Below, piece after piece: positions 16,753-26,650 of a stretch of DNA of 64,000 bases. The stretch covers positions 1-64,000 of the forward strand of contig CAIYLH010000005.1 in NCBI GenBank assembly GCA_903927005.1, in the 5' to 3' direction. This DNA comes from an uncultured Pseudomonadota bacterium (GTDB taxonomy: Bacteria > Pseudomonadota > Gammaproteobacteria > Steroidobacterales > Steroidobacteraceae). Within the stretch, counting starts at the first letter, position 1. The number at the start of each line of letters is the position of its first letter. The notes beneath the pieces are model-generated. The model had not been told where the DNA came from and searched no databases. It saw only the letters and a program-made list of their open reading frames with translations. Position numbers and translations under genes: made by a program.

Positions 16753-19104
16753 ATGAAGATGCTTAAGTCTCTAGGCGCCCTGCTGGCTGCGGCCATGCTG
16801 CTCACGGGCTGCGGTGGCGGCGCCAACACGCTGACCACGCCGCCGAGCGGTGGTGGTGGTGGCGGCGGTACGGCGGCTGCTGCGACCTTGGCGGTTACCA
16901 CTAACGCGGCGTCAATTCTCGCGGATGGCACGACGACCGCGACCATTACCGCCCTTGCGCTTGATTCCAACAACGTTTCCGTGGCGAACGTTGCGGTGAC
17001 CTACCGGGCCTCATCTGGCGGTCTTGTCGTTGGCTCCACGAAGACAGATGCCTCCGGCGTGATCCTCGCCACGCTGTCGGCCGGCGGCGACCCGACGCTA
17101 CGGACGATTACAGTAACCGCCACTGCCGGTTCGCTGACCGCGACCACCACTGTGCAGGTTATTAGTACCGCATCGTCGTCGCCGGTTGCGGCCATCACAG
17201 CGCAGACCAGCAACCCGACAATTCTCTCTGATGGCTCGCAGTCCGCGACGATCACGGCCTTCGTTCGTGACGCGAACAACACCCTATTGCCCAATGTGCC
17301 GGTGACATTCACCGCATCTTCCGGCGGAATCTCCTCGACCAACCCGACGACGAACGCGTCCGGTGTGGCGACCGCGAACCTGAGCACGGCGGGCGATCCG
17401 ACGCTGCGAACGATCACGGTCACGGCCACGGTCAACGCGCTCTCGGCGACCGTTCCGGTCCAAGTGGTGTCTGGCGCCGGCTCGGTCACTGTTCAGATGG
17501 GCAGCGGCATTGGCGTGGCCTTTACGGCGGGCACGATTGCTCTGTCCAGTGCGACGCTCTCGGTCGGTGGCAGCACCAGCCTCCAGGTCGTGCTGCAACA
17601 GAGTGATGGCACGTTGTACGCGCAGCCGGTGACGGTTGCGTTTAATTCCCCTTGCGTGGCTCAGAACACAGCCTCTGTCACGCCTGCGGTGGCGACTACC
17701 ACCGGCGTCGCGACGGCCACGTATTCGGCGAGCGGTTGCAGCGGCTCCGACACCATCACGGCATCGGCGACGATCGGTGGTCGCCAGCTTTCCGCAACCG
17801 GGACGGTCAACGTTCAGCAATCCGCAATCGGCTCGATCAGCTTCGTGTCGGCGAGTCCGGCGACGATTGCGCTGAAGGGGATCGGTTCGACGTCGCTTAC
17901 CGAGCAGTCGGTAGTGACCTTCCAGGTGCTGGATCAGAGCGGCAAACCGCGCGCTGCTGCACTCGTGGATTTTTCTCTAAACACGTCCGTTGGCGGCGTC
18001 ACCCTGCTGAACGCGACGGCGACGTCGGATGCGACCGGAAATGTATCGACGACGGTACAAAGTGGCACGGTTGCGACGCCGGTCCGAGTTACTGCGTCCG
18101 TTCAGATTCCGAACTCAACCTCGACTATTTCGACGCAGTCCAGCCAGTTGACCGTATCGACCGGCATCCCTCAGCAGAATGGCTTCTCGTTGGCGGTCAC
18201 GTGCCAAAACGTAGAGGCTTGGAATTTAGTGGGCGTTCGGGTGCCGGTGACCGCGTACCTTGTCGACCGATTCAATAATGCGGTTCCCGATGGTACGGCG
18301 GTGTCTTTCTATACCGAGGGTGGCACGATCAAATCCAGTTGCACGACGACATCCGCCGCCGGAGCCGCTTCTTGCAGTGTTAATTGGACCAGCACCAGCA
18401 ATCGCGCGCCTGCGGACCTTACGCTGCCCGTCTGCGGTAGCGGCTCGCCTGTTGCGGGCTCCTGCGATCGCGCTGGCCGATCGAGTTTGATGGCGATTGC
18501 CATCGGCGAGGAGTCTTTCGTTGACCGGAATGGCAACGGTTCGTTTGATGTCGGCGATACGTTCACAGATCAGGCTGAGCGTTTCCTGGATGCGAACGAG
18601 AACGGCACGTACCAGGCCAATGAGTTCTTCTACGACTTCAATTCGAACAACGCCCGCGACGCCGCAGATGCCCTGTTTAATGGAGTGCTTTGCACCGACG
18701 TAGCGCGCTGCGACGCCAATAAGGAATCCACGGCGATTGATGCGCATAACGTCATCATCCTGTCCGATGGGACGCCTGGCAATCTGTCGCCGGTCGCGGG
18801 TGCAACGCTCGGCACCCTTTCGAAGGCTGCCGGTGGCGCCTTGTATGTCTTTACTGTTGCCGACATTAACTTCAACCCGATGCCGGCGGGCACGACGATC
18901 GTGGCGACGACGCCCACCACGGGACTGACGATCGCGGCGCCCACGAGCTACACGGTGCCGTGTATGACGGAGCCGGGAAGTTATGCTTTCTTCGTGCAAT
19001 CGAGCGGTAGCGTGGTTACATCGTCAGGTCAGCTGATGCTGACGATCACCTCGCCGGGCGGCATCGTGACGACCGCGTTTTACAGCTTCCCTATCGGCAC
19101 TTAG
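16753..19104 (+). CDS. Large lipoprotein with tandem bacterial Ig-like domains
   Basis: A 783-residue predicted lipoprotein: signal peptide with lipobox LTGC (Cys20), then a glycine linker and a series of Ig-like domains. Two clear tandem Big_1/invasin-type repeats (about residues 45-140 and 145-240) share the blocks SDG..ATITA, VPVTFTASSGG and GDPTLRTITVTA; three or four more divergent Ig-like units follow. Near residues 591-639 there are three Asp/Asn/Gly-rich loops (DRNGNGSFDVGD, DANENGTYQANE, DFNSNNARDAAD) like calcium-binding EF/dockerin loops. ATG 16753 follows GGAGGACGG. It lies 44 bases after pilQ and is likely co-transcribed. Probably a surface or periplasmic adhesin-like or pilus-associated protein; function unproven. 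Confidence 0.85.
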   Translation: MKMLKSLGALLAAAMLLTGCGGGANTLTTPPSGGGGGGGTAAAATLAVTTNAASILADGTTTATITALALDSNNVSVANVAVTYRASSGGLVVGSTKTDASGVILATLSAGGDPTLRTITVTATAGSLTATTTVQVISTASSSPVAAITAQTSNPTILSDGSQSATITAFVRDANNTLLPNVPVTFTASSGGISSTNPTTNASGVATANLSTAGDPTLRTITVTATVNALSATVPVQVVSGAGSVTVQMGSGIGVAFTAGTIALSSATLSVGGSTSLQVVLQQSDGTLYAQPVTVAFNSPCVAQNTASVTPAVATTTGVATATYSASGCSGSDTITASATIGGRQLSATGTVNVQQSAIGSISFVSASPATIALKGIGSTSLTEQSVVTFQVLDQSGKPRAAALVDFSLNTSVGGVTLLNATATSDATGNVSTTVQSGTVATPVRVTASVQIPNSTSTISTQSSQLTVSTGIPQQNGFSLAVTCQNVEAWNLVGVRVPVTAYLVDRFNNAVPDGTAVSFYTEGGTIKSSCTTTSAAGAASCSVNWTSTSNRAPADLTLPVCGSGSPVAGSCDRAGRSSLMAIAIGEESFVDRNGNGSFDVGDTFTDQAERFLDANENGTYQANEFFYDFNSNNARDAADALFNGVLCTDVARCDANKESTAIDAHNVIILSDGTPGNLSPVAGATLGTLSKAAGGALYVFTVADINFNPMPAGTTIVATTPTTGLTIAAPTSYTVPCMTEPGSYAFFVQSSGSVVTSSGQLMLTITSPGGIVTTAFYSFPIGT

Positions 19105-19411
19105 CCTGGGCGGGAGTTGGCGGGATTGAGGCCATTCTCTGCCTGAGAGGCCTCAACCGGCCGCTCTTTGTGTAGGGGCCCCGGGCACGAGATGGCGCTC
19201 GGACCGCTGGCCGCGGCGGTCAGCCGCCAGCCGCAAAATGGCCTACGACTGGTGGGCAGGCTGGCGTCTACGGCTCCCAAGGCGTGGCGCGGCGTCAGCC
19301 GCCATCTGCTGCGCTGACTACCCCCCTGCTCGGCCTCGGGTCCGGCCCTGGTCACGGCGGCCTTTTAGCGGCCGTTTCCGTTTGGGGGGGCGTGGACCTA
19401 CACTCGCGGCC
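19105..19411. other. Intergenic region between the Ig-repeat gene and aroK
   Basis: About 307 bases without a convincing gene. Near its left end TTGAGGCC (19126-19133) and GGCCTCAA (19149-19156) form a perfect 8-base inverted repeat, probably the transcription end of the pil operon. The rest is GC-rich; an open frame joined in phase to aroK crosses it but has no ribosome-binding site or similarity. No clear -10 box for aroK was found. Confidence 0.5.
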
Positions 19412-20071
19412 ATGACTGACCTCTCCCAGCTGTCCGATGAACCCGGCCGCAGCATTTTCCTCGTCGGCCCGATGGGGTCCGGCAAGTCTGCCGTTGGCAA
19501 GACCCTGGCGCGGCTACGCGGTCAGCGCTTCATCGACAGTGATGTCGAGATCGAGCGCCGGACCGGGGTCGATATCTCCTACATCTTCGAGCGGGAAGGG
19601 GAGGCTGGATTTCGCGAGCGGGAGCGGGAGGTCATAGACGATCTGACCCAGTTGCCCGGCATCGTCCTGGCGACCGGCGGTGGGGCGATTCTGCTGCCGG
19701 AAAATCGGGCGCATTTGGCCAATCGCGGCATCGTAGTCTATCTGGAGGCTTCGATTGCCCAGCAGGTGGATCGTACCCAGCACGGCCGCCATCGCCCGTT
19801 GCTGCTCAATACCGATCCTGAGGCCCGTCTGACCGAGCTAATGGTCACCCGCGAGCCGCTTTACCGGGAAATAGCCAATCTGGTCGTATCGACCGATCGC
19901 CGCAAGGTGCAGTCGGTGGCCGAATACATCGTGGCGAGCCTGGCGGGAGGCATTCCGGTGGACGCTCGGGGCGGGGACCCGGGGAGCTTGGATTTGCCAG
20001 TTGCCGAGTACGTCGGCGCGAGCGACAGTGTAGGCTCGGTGGGTGACTGTGGAGAGCCTGAGCGTGATTGA
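19412..20071 (+). CDS. aroK: Shikimate kinase
   Basis: A 219-residue enzyme that phosphorylates shikimate in the aromatic amino-acid pathway. The P-loop GPMGSGKS, the shikimate-binding DSDVEIERRTG, the GEAGFREREREVI segment, ATGGGAILL and the lid RTQHGRHRPLL are present. A conventional enzyme ends near residue 180; here about 35 extra, low-similarity residues (Gly/Ser/Asp-rich) follow, running over the start of the next gene. ATG 19412 gives the family N-terminus. In most relatives aroB follows directly; here a response regulator lies between them. Confidence 0.94.
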   Translation: MTDLSQLSDEPGRSIFLVGPMGSGKSAVGKTLARLRGQRFIDSDVEIERRTGVDISYIFEREGEAGFREREREVIDDLTQLPGIVLATGGGAILLPENRAHLANRGIVVYLEASIAQQVDRTQHGRHRPLLLNTDPEARLTELMVTREPLYREIANLVVSTDRRKVQSVAEYIVASLAGGIPVDARGGDPGSLDLPVAEYVGASDSVGSVGDCGEPERD

Positions 20072-20768
20072 TCGCCGCCCTGCATCCGAATACACCGACG
20101 GTGGCGCGCACGCGCGCTCGCTGGCAGTACTGATCGTCGACGACCACGAGGTCGTCCGCATTGGGCTGCGTGGGCTGATCATGGCCGAGGCCGACATGAC
20201 CGTCTGCGGCGAGGCGAGCACTATCGCCGAGGCCCGCGCTGCGATCGAGCGGCTGAATCCGGATGTTGTCCTGCTGGATCTGACGCTGGGTGAGGAGAGC
20301 GGCTTCAGCCTGCTGCGCTCGCTGGAAAAGGACCGTAAGTGGCCGCCAATACTGGTTCTATCGATGTTTGACGAGTCGCTGTACTCGGATGACGCACTGT
20401 CGTTGGGTGCCAGTGGCTACATGATGAAGGACGCCCCGCCTGAGGAACTGGCGCGCGCGATCCGCGCCGTCGCCGCCGGTGGCGTCTACCTCAGCGAGCG
20501 GCTGTCGCAGCGCGTGGTGCGACGCATCGTCAACGCCGGTGAGCAGGCGACAACCATCCACGCCATGCTGACCGCCCGGGAGCAGGAAGTACTCGAACTG
20601 CTCGGTATGGCGTTGTCCACGCGCGAAATTGCGGCCCGCATGGGCACCGCGGTCAAGACGGTGGACTCGCACAAGCGCAACCTGTGCGAGAAGCTCGGTC
20701 TGGACTCCGCCGCGGCGCTGCTGCGCTATGCGGTCGTCAACGCCAGGCCCCCCGGCAGCACGCCCTGA
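20064..20768 (+). CDS. NarL/FixJ-type response regulator
   Basis: A two-component regulator of about 234 residues: a receiver domain with the acidic pair in LIVDDHEVV, phospho-acceptor Asp in DVVLLDLTLG, Ser in VLSMFDE and Lys in YMMKDAP, then a LuxR-type helix-turn-helix (LTAREQEVLELLGMALSTRE, KTVDSHKRNLCEKLGL). The start is uncertain: GTG 20064 has GGAG nine bases upstream; GTG 20043 is also in frame. Either start overlaps the 3' end of aroK. No histidine kinase is nearby, so it is an orphan or is served by a distant kinase. It is unusual to find it wedged between aroK and aroB. Confidence 0.9.
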   Translation: MIDRRPASEYTDGGAHARSLAVLIVDDHEVVRIGLRGLIMAEADMTVCGEASTIAEARAAIERLNPDVVLLDLTLGEESGFSLLRSLEKDRKWPPILVLSMFDESLYSDDALSLGASGYMMKDAPPEELARAIRAVAAGGVYLSERLSQRVVRRIVNAGEQATTIHAMLTAREQEVLELLGMALSTREIAARMGTAVKTVDSHKRNLCEKLGLDSAAALLRYAVVNARPPGSTP

Positions 20769-20891
20769 GGGGGCCCGGATCGCGCTGGGGCGCCACCTCC
20801 AGTCGCGACTTTCCGACGTAGTTGCCTAATTTCGCAACTAGCGGCGCCCGGATCCGACACCGGAGCGGGCGTTCTTGTTATCTTTCTGGCC

Positions 20892-21977
20892 GTGAGCTCA
20901 AGCACTTCCGTCCAGATCGCCCTCGGCGAGCGCAGCTACCCGATCCACATCGGGGCCGGCCTGCTGTCCGGCGCCGAACTGCTCGAGTCCGCGCTGCCGC
21001 GCGGCCCGCTGCTGGTGGTCAGCAACAAGACGGTCGCTCCGCTCTACCTGCCGCTCCTTAAGGCCGCCTTCGGCAAGCGCCCGCTGGCCGAATGCGTGCT
21101 GCCGGACGGCGAGCGCTACAAGACACTGGCGACGCTCGCTCTGGTGTACGACGCGCTGGCGGCTGCGCGAGTAAACCGCGATGGTGCCGTGCTCGCGCTC
21201 GGCGGCGGCGTTGTCGGTGACATCGCAGGCTTTGCCGCTGCAACCTGGCAGCGAGGCGTGGCGATCGCCCAGTTGCCCACGACGCTGCTGTCGCAGGTCG
21301 ACTCGTCCGTGGGCGGCAAGACCGCCGTCAACCATCCCGGTGGCAAGAACCTGATCGGTGCATTCCATCAGCCCAGCGTCGTTGTCGCTGACCTTGCAAC
21401 GTTGGATACGTTGCCATCACGCGAATTGCGTGCCGGCCTGGCAGAAGTCATCAAGTACGGCCTGATCGCGGATCCGGAGTTTCTTGGCTGGCTCGAGCGC
21501 GAGTTGCCGCGGCTGCTTGCGCGTGACCGGGACGCGCTGGCCTATGCCGTTGAGCGTTCCTGCCTCAACAAGGCGCGCCTCGTCGCGCTGGACGAGCGGG
21601 AGAGCGGGCCGCGCGCGTTACTGAATTTTGGCCATACTTTCGGCCATGCAATCGAGACCGCGCTCGGATATGGCGAGTGGCTGCATGGGGAAGCCGTGGC
21701 CGTGGGCATGGTAATGGCCGCGGAGACCTCGGCGCGTCTGGGCTGGCTGGCCGCCGCCGACGTGTCACGTGTACGCGAGATCATCGCCCGCGCCGGCCTG
21801 CCGGTAGCGGCACCGCGCATCGGGGTGGCGCGTGCGCGCGAACTGATGGCGCTCGACAAGAAGGTGCAGGGCGGTCAGGTACGCCTGGTGCTGCTCAAGG
21901 GCCTGGGAGATGCGCTGGTCACCGCCGACTACGATCAGGCGGCACTGGATGCGGTGCTTTTGGCGGAGGTCGGCTGA
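20892..21977 (+). CDS. aroB: 3-dehydroquinate synthase
   Basis: A 361-residue NAD- and metal-dependent enzyme that converts DAHP to 3-dehydroquinate, the second step of the shikimate pathway. Family blocks include [62 protein letters not shown] and the metal-binding [11 protein letters not shown] and [11 protein letters not shown]. The GTG start at 20892 leads straight into the conserved [15 protein letters not shown]. The stop overlaps the ATG of the dgt gene by one base. Standard length. Confidence 0.96.
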   Translation: MSSSTSVQIALGERSYPIHIGAGLLSGAELLESALPRGPLLVVSNKTVAPLYLPLLKAAFGKRPLAECVLPDGERYKTLATLALVYDALAAARVNRDGAVLALGGGVVGDIAGFAAATWQRGVAIAQLPTTLLSQVDSSVGGKTAVNHPGGKNLIGAFHQPSVVVADLATLDTLPSRELRAGLAEVIKYGLIADPEFLGWLERELPRLLARDRDALAYAVERSCLNKARLVALDERESGPRALLNFGHTFGHAIETALGYGEWLHGEAVAVGMVMAAETSARLGWLAAADVSRVREIIARAGLPVAAPRIGVARARELMALDKKVQGGQVRLVLLKGLGDALVTADYDQAALDAVLLAEVG

Positions 21978-23158
21978 TGGCGGCCGCAACGCAAGGACGG
22001 GACGCCGGTCTTGCGCCTTACGCATGCCATGAATCCCAGTCGCGCGGCCGTCGCCATCCCGAATTGCCACCCGCAGGTCATCGCGGCGAATACCAGCGTG
22101 ATCGGGACCGCATCGTCCACTCCAGCGCCTTCCGGCGCCTCGTCTATAAGACGCAGGTTTTCGTCAACCACGAGGGCGATCTGTACCGTACGCGCCTGAC
22201 CCATTCGCTGGAGGTAGCGCAGATTGCACGCTCCATTTGCGGCGCGCTTAATTTGAATGAAGCGCTGTGTGAGGCGATCTGCCTCGCACACGATTTGGGC
22301 CACACGCCGTTTGGCCACGCCGGTCAGGATGCGCTAAACGAATGCATGCGCGAATACGGTGGCTTTGAGCATAATCTGCAGTCACTGCGGGTCGTCGATG
22401 AGCTCGAGGAGCGATACGCCGAGTTCTCCGGCTTGAACCTGACCTTCGAGTGTCGCGAGGGCATCCTCAAGCACTGCTCAGCGAGCAATGCGGAGAAACT
22501 GGGCGACCTTGGGCTGCGCTTTCTCGAGCGCCGCCAGCCTTCGCTCGAGGCACAGCTGGCGAATGTCGCGGACGCAGTCGCCTACAACAATCACGATGTC
22601 GACGACGGACTGCGCGCTGGACTGGTAACGACGCGAGAACTGGCTGATGTGGCGTTGTTTGCGCGCCATCACGCCGAGGTCGAGCGCTGCTACCCCGGAC
22701 TTGGCGAGCGGCGCCAGATCCACGAGGTCGTGCGACGCATGATCAACGAAGTCGTCAACGACCTGATCGATACGACCCGTGCCCGCATCGAGGCTGCCGC
22801 TCCGGCCGATGTCGATGCGGTGCGGGCTGCGGGCGGCCCGCTGGTGGGGTTCTCGGACCGTATCGGTACCGAGCACCGCGAGCTTAAGAGGTTCCTTCAT
22901 GAGCGCGTCTATCGCCATTTTCGTGTCGTACGGATGACGACCAAGGCGCAGCGGGTGGTGCGCGAGCTGTTCCGGGCCTACTTCGATGATCCGCGGCTGC
23001 TGCCGGATGAACACCGCGACATTGCGACCCGTCTAGAGGGTGGAGCTGGCCTCAACGGCAGGGGCCGGGCGGTGGCTGACTACATAGCCGGCATGACCGA
23101 CCGCTACGCCATCCTCGAACACGCGCGCCTGTACGACCCCAGCGTGCCGCAGGGGTAA
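21977..23158 (+). CDS. dgt: dGTP triphosphohydrolase-like HD protein
   Basis: A 393-residue HD-domain nucleotidase that hydrolyses dNTPs to deoxynucleosides and triphosphate. HD residues are visible in [31 protein letters not shown] and the later Asp in [17 protein letters not shown]. It is the shorter, non-E. coli type (dGTPase type 2) with the opening [23 protein letters not shown] 21977 overlaps the aroB stop; an open frame extends further upstream inside aroB and is a shadow. The aroB-dgt pairing is a recurrent order in gammaproteobacteria. Confidence 0.93.
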   Translation: MAAATQGRDAGLAPYACHESQSRGRRHPELPPAGHRGEYQRDRDRIVHSSAFRRLVYKTQVFVNHEGDLYRTRLTHSLEVAQIARSICGALNLNEALCEAICLAHDLGHTPFGHAGQDALNECMREYGGFEHNLQSLRVVDELEERYAEFSGLNLTFECREGILKHCSASNAEKLGDLGLRFLERRQPSLEAQLANVADAVAYNNHDVDDGLRAGLVTTRELADVALFARHHAEVERCYPGLGERRQIHEVVRRMINEVVNDLIDTTRARIEAAAPADVDAVRAAGGPLVGFSDRIGTEHRELKRFLHERVYRHFRVVRMTTKAQRVVRELFRAYFDDPRLLPDEHRDIATRLEGGAGLNGRGRAVADYIAGMTDRYAILEHARLYDPSVPQG

Positions 23159-23210
23159 TCCGGGGGCTGGGGCGCTCGCATGGCGCGTGCGCGGACGGCA
23201 TAATGGGCGG

Positions 23211-23921
23211 ATGAAATCCATTCCGCCGCGCGAACGCCTGATTTTTGCCCTCGATGTGCCTGACGCCACCGAGGCCCGCCGCCTGGTTGAGAAGCTCGAC
23301 GACTCGGTCGTCTTCTACAAGCTTGGACTCGAGCTGATGATGGCCGGCGGCTATTACGAGCTGCTCGACTGGATGGTCGCGCGCGACAAGAAGATTTTTG
23401 TCGACCTCAAGTTCTTCGATATCCCTGCGACGGTTGCCGCAGCGGTGCGCAGGCTCAATGGCCGCGGCGTGACGTTCACTACCGTTCATGGTAACCAGGG
23501 CATCATGGAGGCGGCCGTCGCTGCCGCCACGGATGTCGGCATCCTCGCTGTGACCGTGCTGACCAGCCTTGACCGTGGCGATCTCGACGACCTGGGCTTC
23601 CAGTGTGACGTTCAGCAGTTGGTGCTGTCGCGCGCTCGTCGCGCGCTAGCGGCGGGCTGTAGAGGTGTTGTCTCCTCCGGAATCGAGGCTGAGGCGATTC
23701 GGCGCGAGCTTGGTGAGCGACTGATGGTCGTGACACCGGGTATCCGGCCGGTCGAGAATCGTGTTGAGGACGATCAGAAGCGCGTGCTTACTGTCGAGCG
23801 CGCGTTCGAAGCGGGCGCCGACTATATCGTCATCGGTCGGCCAATTCGCGATGCCGCTGATCCGCGCGTGGCCGCTGAGGCCATTCAGTCGTCGATACTC
23901 GCTACCTGCGGCAAGGCCTGA
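23211..23921 (+). CDS. pyrF: Orotidine 5'-phosphate decarboxylase
   Basis: A 236-residue TIM-barrel enzyme that makes UMP in the last step of pyrimidine synthesis. The catalytic Asp/Lys/Asp set is in [10 protein letters not shown], with ALDVP at the first strand, [10 protein letters not shown], and the phosphate-binding VVTPGIRP and IVIGRPI loops. ATG 23211 directly follows GGGCGG. It is 7 bases before hemE. Motifs and length are those of the bacterial group I enzyme. Confidence 0.96.
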   Translation: MKSIPPRERLIFALDVPDATEARRLVEKLDDSVVFYKLGLELMMAGGYYELLDWMVARDKKIFVDLKFFDIPATVAAAVRRLNGRGVTFTTVHGNQGIMEAAVAAATDVGILAVTVLTSLDRGDLDDLGFQCDVQQLVLSRARRALAAGCRGVVSSGIEAEAIRRELGERLMVVTPGIRPVENRVEDDQKRVLTVERAFEAGADYIVIGRPIRDAADPRVAAEAIQSSILATCGKA

Positions 23922-23928
23922 GGTCACT

Positions 23929-24996
23929 ATGAGCACTCCGTTGAAGAATGACCTTTTCCTGCGCGCCCTGTTGCGCCAGCCAACCCCGCGCACGCCGTTA
24001 TGGATGATGCGCCAGGCAGGCCGCTACCTACCGGAGTACCGCGCGACACGCGGCGAAGCCGGCAGCTTCATGAAGTTGTGCATGAACCCGCAGTACGCCT
24101 GTGAGGTGACGCTGCAGCCGCTACGCCGCTTCGCCCTTGATGCCGCGATCCTGTTCTCTGATATTTTGACGATCCCGCACGCGCTGGGTCTCGGCCTGGA
24201 GTTCGAGGCGGGCGAGGGTCCGCGCATCGATCGGCCGGTGCGTACGGCGGCTGATATCGATCGCCTGCCGACGCTCGATCCCGAAATTGAGCTGCGTTAC
24301 GTAATGGACGCGGTGCGGCTGATTCGTCGCGAGCTGGATGGCAAGGTGCCACTGATCGGTTTCGCCGGCAGTCCGTGGACCGTGGGCACTTATGTCGTCG
24401 AGGGTGGCAGCAGCAAGACTTTCTCGCACATCAAAGGCATGCTGTACGGCGCGCCGGAGCAGCTGCATCGTTTACTCGCACACCTCACGCGCGCCACGAC
24501 CGATTATCTGACGGCGCAGATTCACGCTGGCGCACAGGCGGTGATGGTGTTCGACACCTGGGGTGGCGCACTGTCGCCTGCCGCCTATCGCGAGTTCTCG
24601 CTGCGTTACATGCAGCAGATCGTCGCGGCGTTGCCGCGTGATCATGATGGCCAGCGCGTTCCAGTGATTCTGTTCACCAAGGGCGGCGGTCAGTGGTTGG
24701 CGGAAATGGCCGATACCGGCGCGGACGCACTGGGCGTCGACTGGACGACGGATCTTGCCACGGCGCGCGTTACGGTCGCCGACCGGGTAGCGCTACAAGG
24801 AAATCTGGATCCGTCCGTCTTGTATGCGCCGCCGGCAGTGATTCGTGCCGAGGTGGGTCGCGTGCTCGAGAGTTATGGCCATGGCCATGGCCACGTCTTC
24901 AACCTCGGTCACGGCATTCATCCTGATGTACCGCCAGAGCACGCCGCTGCGATGGTAGAGGCTGTGCACGAGCTGTCGCCGCGCTTCCACGTCTGA
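23929..24996 (+). CDS. hemE: Uroporphyrinogen decarboxylase
   Basis: A 355-residue enzyme that removes four carboxyl groups from uroporphyrinogen III to give coproporphyrinogen III in heme synthesis. The two signature regions are [19 protein letters not shown] near the N-terminus and [14 protein letters not shown], with [17 protein letters not shown] and the C-terminal [19 protein letters not shown] 23929 is chosen for the conserved N-terminus; it follows pyrF by 7 bases. Fully typical. Confidence 0.96.
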   Translation: MSTPLKNDLFLRALLRQPTPRTPLWMMRQAGRYLPEYRATRGEAGSFMKLCMNPQYACEVTLQPLRRFALDAAILFSDILTIPHALGLGLEFEAGEGPRIDRPVRTAADIDRLPTLDPEIELRYVMDAVRLIRRELDGKVPLIGFAGSPWTVGTYVVEGGSSKTFSHIKGMLYGAPEQLHRLLAHLTRATTDYLTAQIHAGAQAVMVFDTWGGALSPAAYREFSLRYMQQIVAALPRDHDGQRVPVILFTKGGGQWLAEMADTGADALGVDWTTDLATARVTVADRVALQGNLDPSVLYAPPAVIRAEVGRVLESYGHGHGHVFNLGHGIHPDVPPEHAAAMVEAVHELSPRFHV

Positions 24997-25052
24997 ACGG
25001 TTCCCGGCCGCTACGGCGGCGGGCGAGCCCACTGTCGAGGTAACGATACGTC

Positions 25053-25436
25053 GTGAAGCCGATCCTGATTGCACTCGGCGGGGCGCTCGGCAGCCTCGCC
25101 CGTTGGTGGATCTCTGAAGCGTTTGTGCTCACAACAGGGCTGGCGTTGCCGTGGGCTATTCTGCTGGTCAATGTGACCGGCTGCTTCGTAATCGGTGCGG
25201 CGGCGGCTGGCTCATGGAATGACGTGCGTTTCATCGACACTGATGTCGTGCGCTATTTTGTGATCGTCGGCTTGTGCGGGGGCTACACGACGTTTTCGGC
25301 GTTCAGCCTGCAGACCCTCGGCCTGCTGCAGGCAGGAGACGTTGGGCGGGCCCTTCTAAACGTCGCCGCATCTGTGCTTGGCTGTCTGGCTGCCACATGG
25401 GCCGGCTACACGCTCGCCGCCGCGCTAGCGCGCTGA
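25053..25436 (+). CDS. crcB: Fluoride efflux channel CrcB/Fluc
   Basis: A 127-residue, four-helix membrane protein that works as a dual-topology dimer exporting fluoride. Landmarks are GGALGSLARWW, the LLVNVTGCFVIGA helix with its conserved Asn, and GLCGGYTTFSAFSLQT with the fluoride-lining Phe/Thr/Ser residues. The start is GTG 25053, with GAGGTAA upstream. I looked for a fluoride riboswitch in the 56-base gap before it and saw none. It is followed 18 bases later by ppa, a fluoride-sensitive enzyme, which makes the pairing sensible. Confidence 0.94.
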   Translation: MKPILIALGGALGSLARWWISEAFVLTTGLALPWAILLVNVTGCFVIGAAAAGSWNDVRFIDTDVVRYFVIVGLCGGYTTFSAFSLQTLGLLQAGDVGRALLNVAASVLGCLAATWAGYTLAAALAR

Positions 25437-25454
25437 ACCACCTGGAGTAGTACC

Positions 25455-26066
25455 GTGGACCTGACTCAAATTCCGGTTGGCATTTCCCCGCCGTGGGACA
25501 TTTACGGCGTAATCGAGATTCCGCAGGGCGGAATTCCGGTCAAGTACGAACTCGACAAGAAGTCGGGCGCAATGTTCGTCGATCGCTTCCTGCATACCTC
25601 GATGTACTACCCTGGTAACTATGGCTTCATCCCGCAGACGCTCGCCGAGGATGGTGACCCGCTGGACGTCATCGTCGTAGGTCAGGTGGCGGTTGTGCCT
25701 GGCGCGGTTATCCGCTGTCGGCCGATTGGCGCACTGATCATGCGAGACGAGGCGGGCGGCGACGAGAAGATCGTTGCGGTGCCTGTAGACAAGCTGCACC
25801 CGTTCTACAGCGGGGTTGCCTCTTACAAGGACCTGCCGCCGATCCTCACTGACCAGATCGCGCACTTTTTCCAGCACTACAAGGACCTGGAGAAAGGGAA
25901 GTGGGTCACGATCAGCAAGTGGGAAGGCCCGCAGGGCGCTGCAAAGCTAATCCAGGAAGGCATCGCGCGCGTGCAGGGTGTGCTGGTGCCGAAGCGCCCC
26001 GTGGCAGCGGCCGTGGCGCGCCCGAAGAAGAAGCGTAGTGCTGGGAAGAATCGCGGCGCGGAATGA
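25455..26066 (+). CDS. ppa: Inorganic pyrophosphatase (family I)
   Basis: A 203-residue soluble enzyme that hydrolyses pyrophosphate and so drives biosynthetic reactions. The signature EDGDPLDV with metal-binding Asp residues, [27 protein letters not shown] and the C-terminal [10 protein letters not shown] are present. The last 25 residues form a Lys/Arg/Ala-rich basic tail ([10 protein letters not shown]), longer than in E. coli. GTG 25455 is the start. Family I pyrophosphatases are strongly inhibited by fluoride, and the fluoride channel crcB lies immediately upstream. Confidence 0.95.
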   Translation: MDLTQIPVGISPPWDIYGVIEIPQGGIPVKYELDKKSGAMFVDRFLHTSMYYPGNYGFIPQTLAEDGDPLDVIVVGQVAVVPGAVIRCRPIGALIMRDEAGGDEKIVAVPVDKLHPFYSGVASYKDLPPILTDQIAHFFQHYKDLEKGKWVTISKWEGPQGAAKLIQEGIARVQGVLVPKRPVAAAVARPKKKRSAGKNRGAE

Positions 26067-26082
26067 GACGAGGAGAAGCCGC

Positions 26083-26634
26083 ATGACGATTGAGGCTGGA
26101 CCTGATGAGCTGTTCACGACCCGAGCCAAGGCCGCGGACGTCGCCGCGATCGTCGAGCTAGTCAATAGCGCATACCGGGGCGACAGCAGTCGCCGTGGCT
26201 GGACCACGGAAGCGGACCTGATCGATGGCACGCGCATAGACGCAAGCGTGCTCGAGCAGATCCTGGCGCTGCCCGACAGCGCAGTACTCGTCTTGCGCGC
26301 GCAATCCGGACTGCTCGGTTGCGTCGAGGTTAGCAAGAAGGATGCCGATGCCGCGTATGTCGGCATGCTCAGCATTCGGCCGGCGCTGCAGTCCAGCGGG
26401 CTCGGCCGGCAGATGCTCGCCGCAGCCGAGACGTTCGCGCGACACGAGTTCGGCGCCCGCTTCGCAGAGATGACGGTGATCGAGGAGCGGTTGGAGCTGA
26501 TCGCGTGGTATGAACGGCGCGGTTACCGCGATACGGGCGAGCGGCGGCCTTTCCCTTATAACGACGAGCGCCTGGGCATTCCGAAGTCACCGCAGTTGCG
26601 CATGATTGTGATGCGCAAGACGCTCGCTATCTGA
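26083..26634 (+). CDS. GNAT-family N-acetyltransferase
   Basis: A 183-residue acetyltransferase of the GNAT fold. The acetyl-CoA pyrophosphate loop is QSSGLGRQML (motif A), preceded by the beta4 strand AYVGMLSIRPAL and followed by AWYERRGYRDTGERRPFPY, a typical motif B. The substrate is unknown; similar proteins act on amino-acid or antibiotic amines. ATG 26083 follows AGGAG. It lies 16 bases after ppa and may be the last gene of that transcript; the convergent fadD ends 16 bases further on. Confidence 0.85.
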   Translation: MTIEAGPDELFTTRAKAADVAAIVELVNSAYRGDSSRRGWTTEADLIDGTRIDASVLEQILALPDSAVLVLRAQSGLLGCVEVSKKDADAAYVGMLSIRPALQSSGLGRQMLAAAETFARHEFGARFAEMTVIEERLELIAWYERRGYRDTGERRPFPYNDERLGIPKSPQLRMIVMRKTLAI

Positions 26635-26650
26635 CCCGGCGTTGCCGCGG

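Noticed and set aside
24997-25052. Fluoride riboswitch before crcB
   Set aside because: The 56-base gap lacks the expected stem-pseudoknot pattern.
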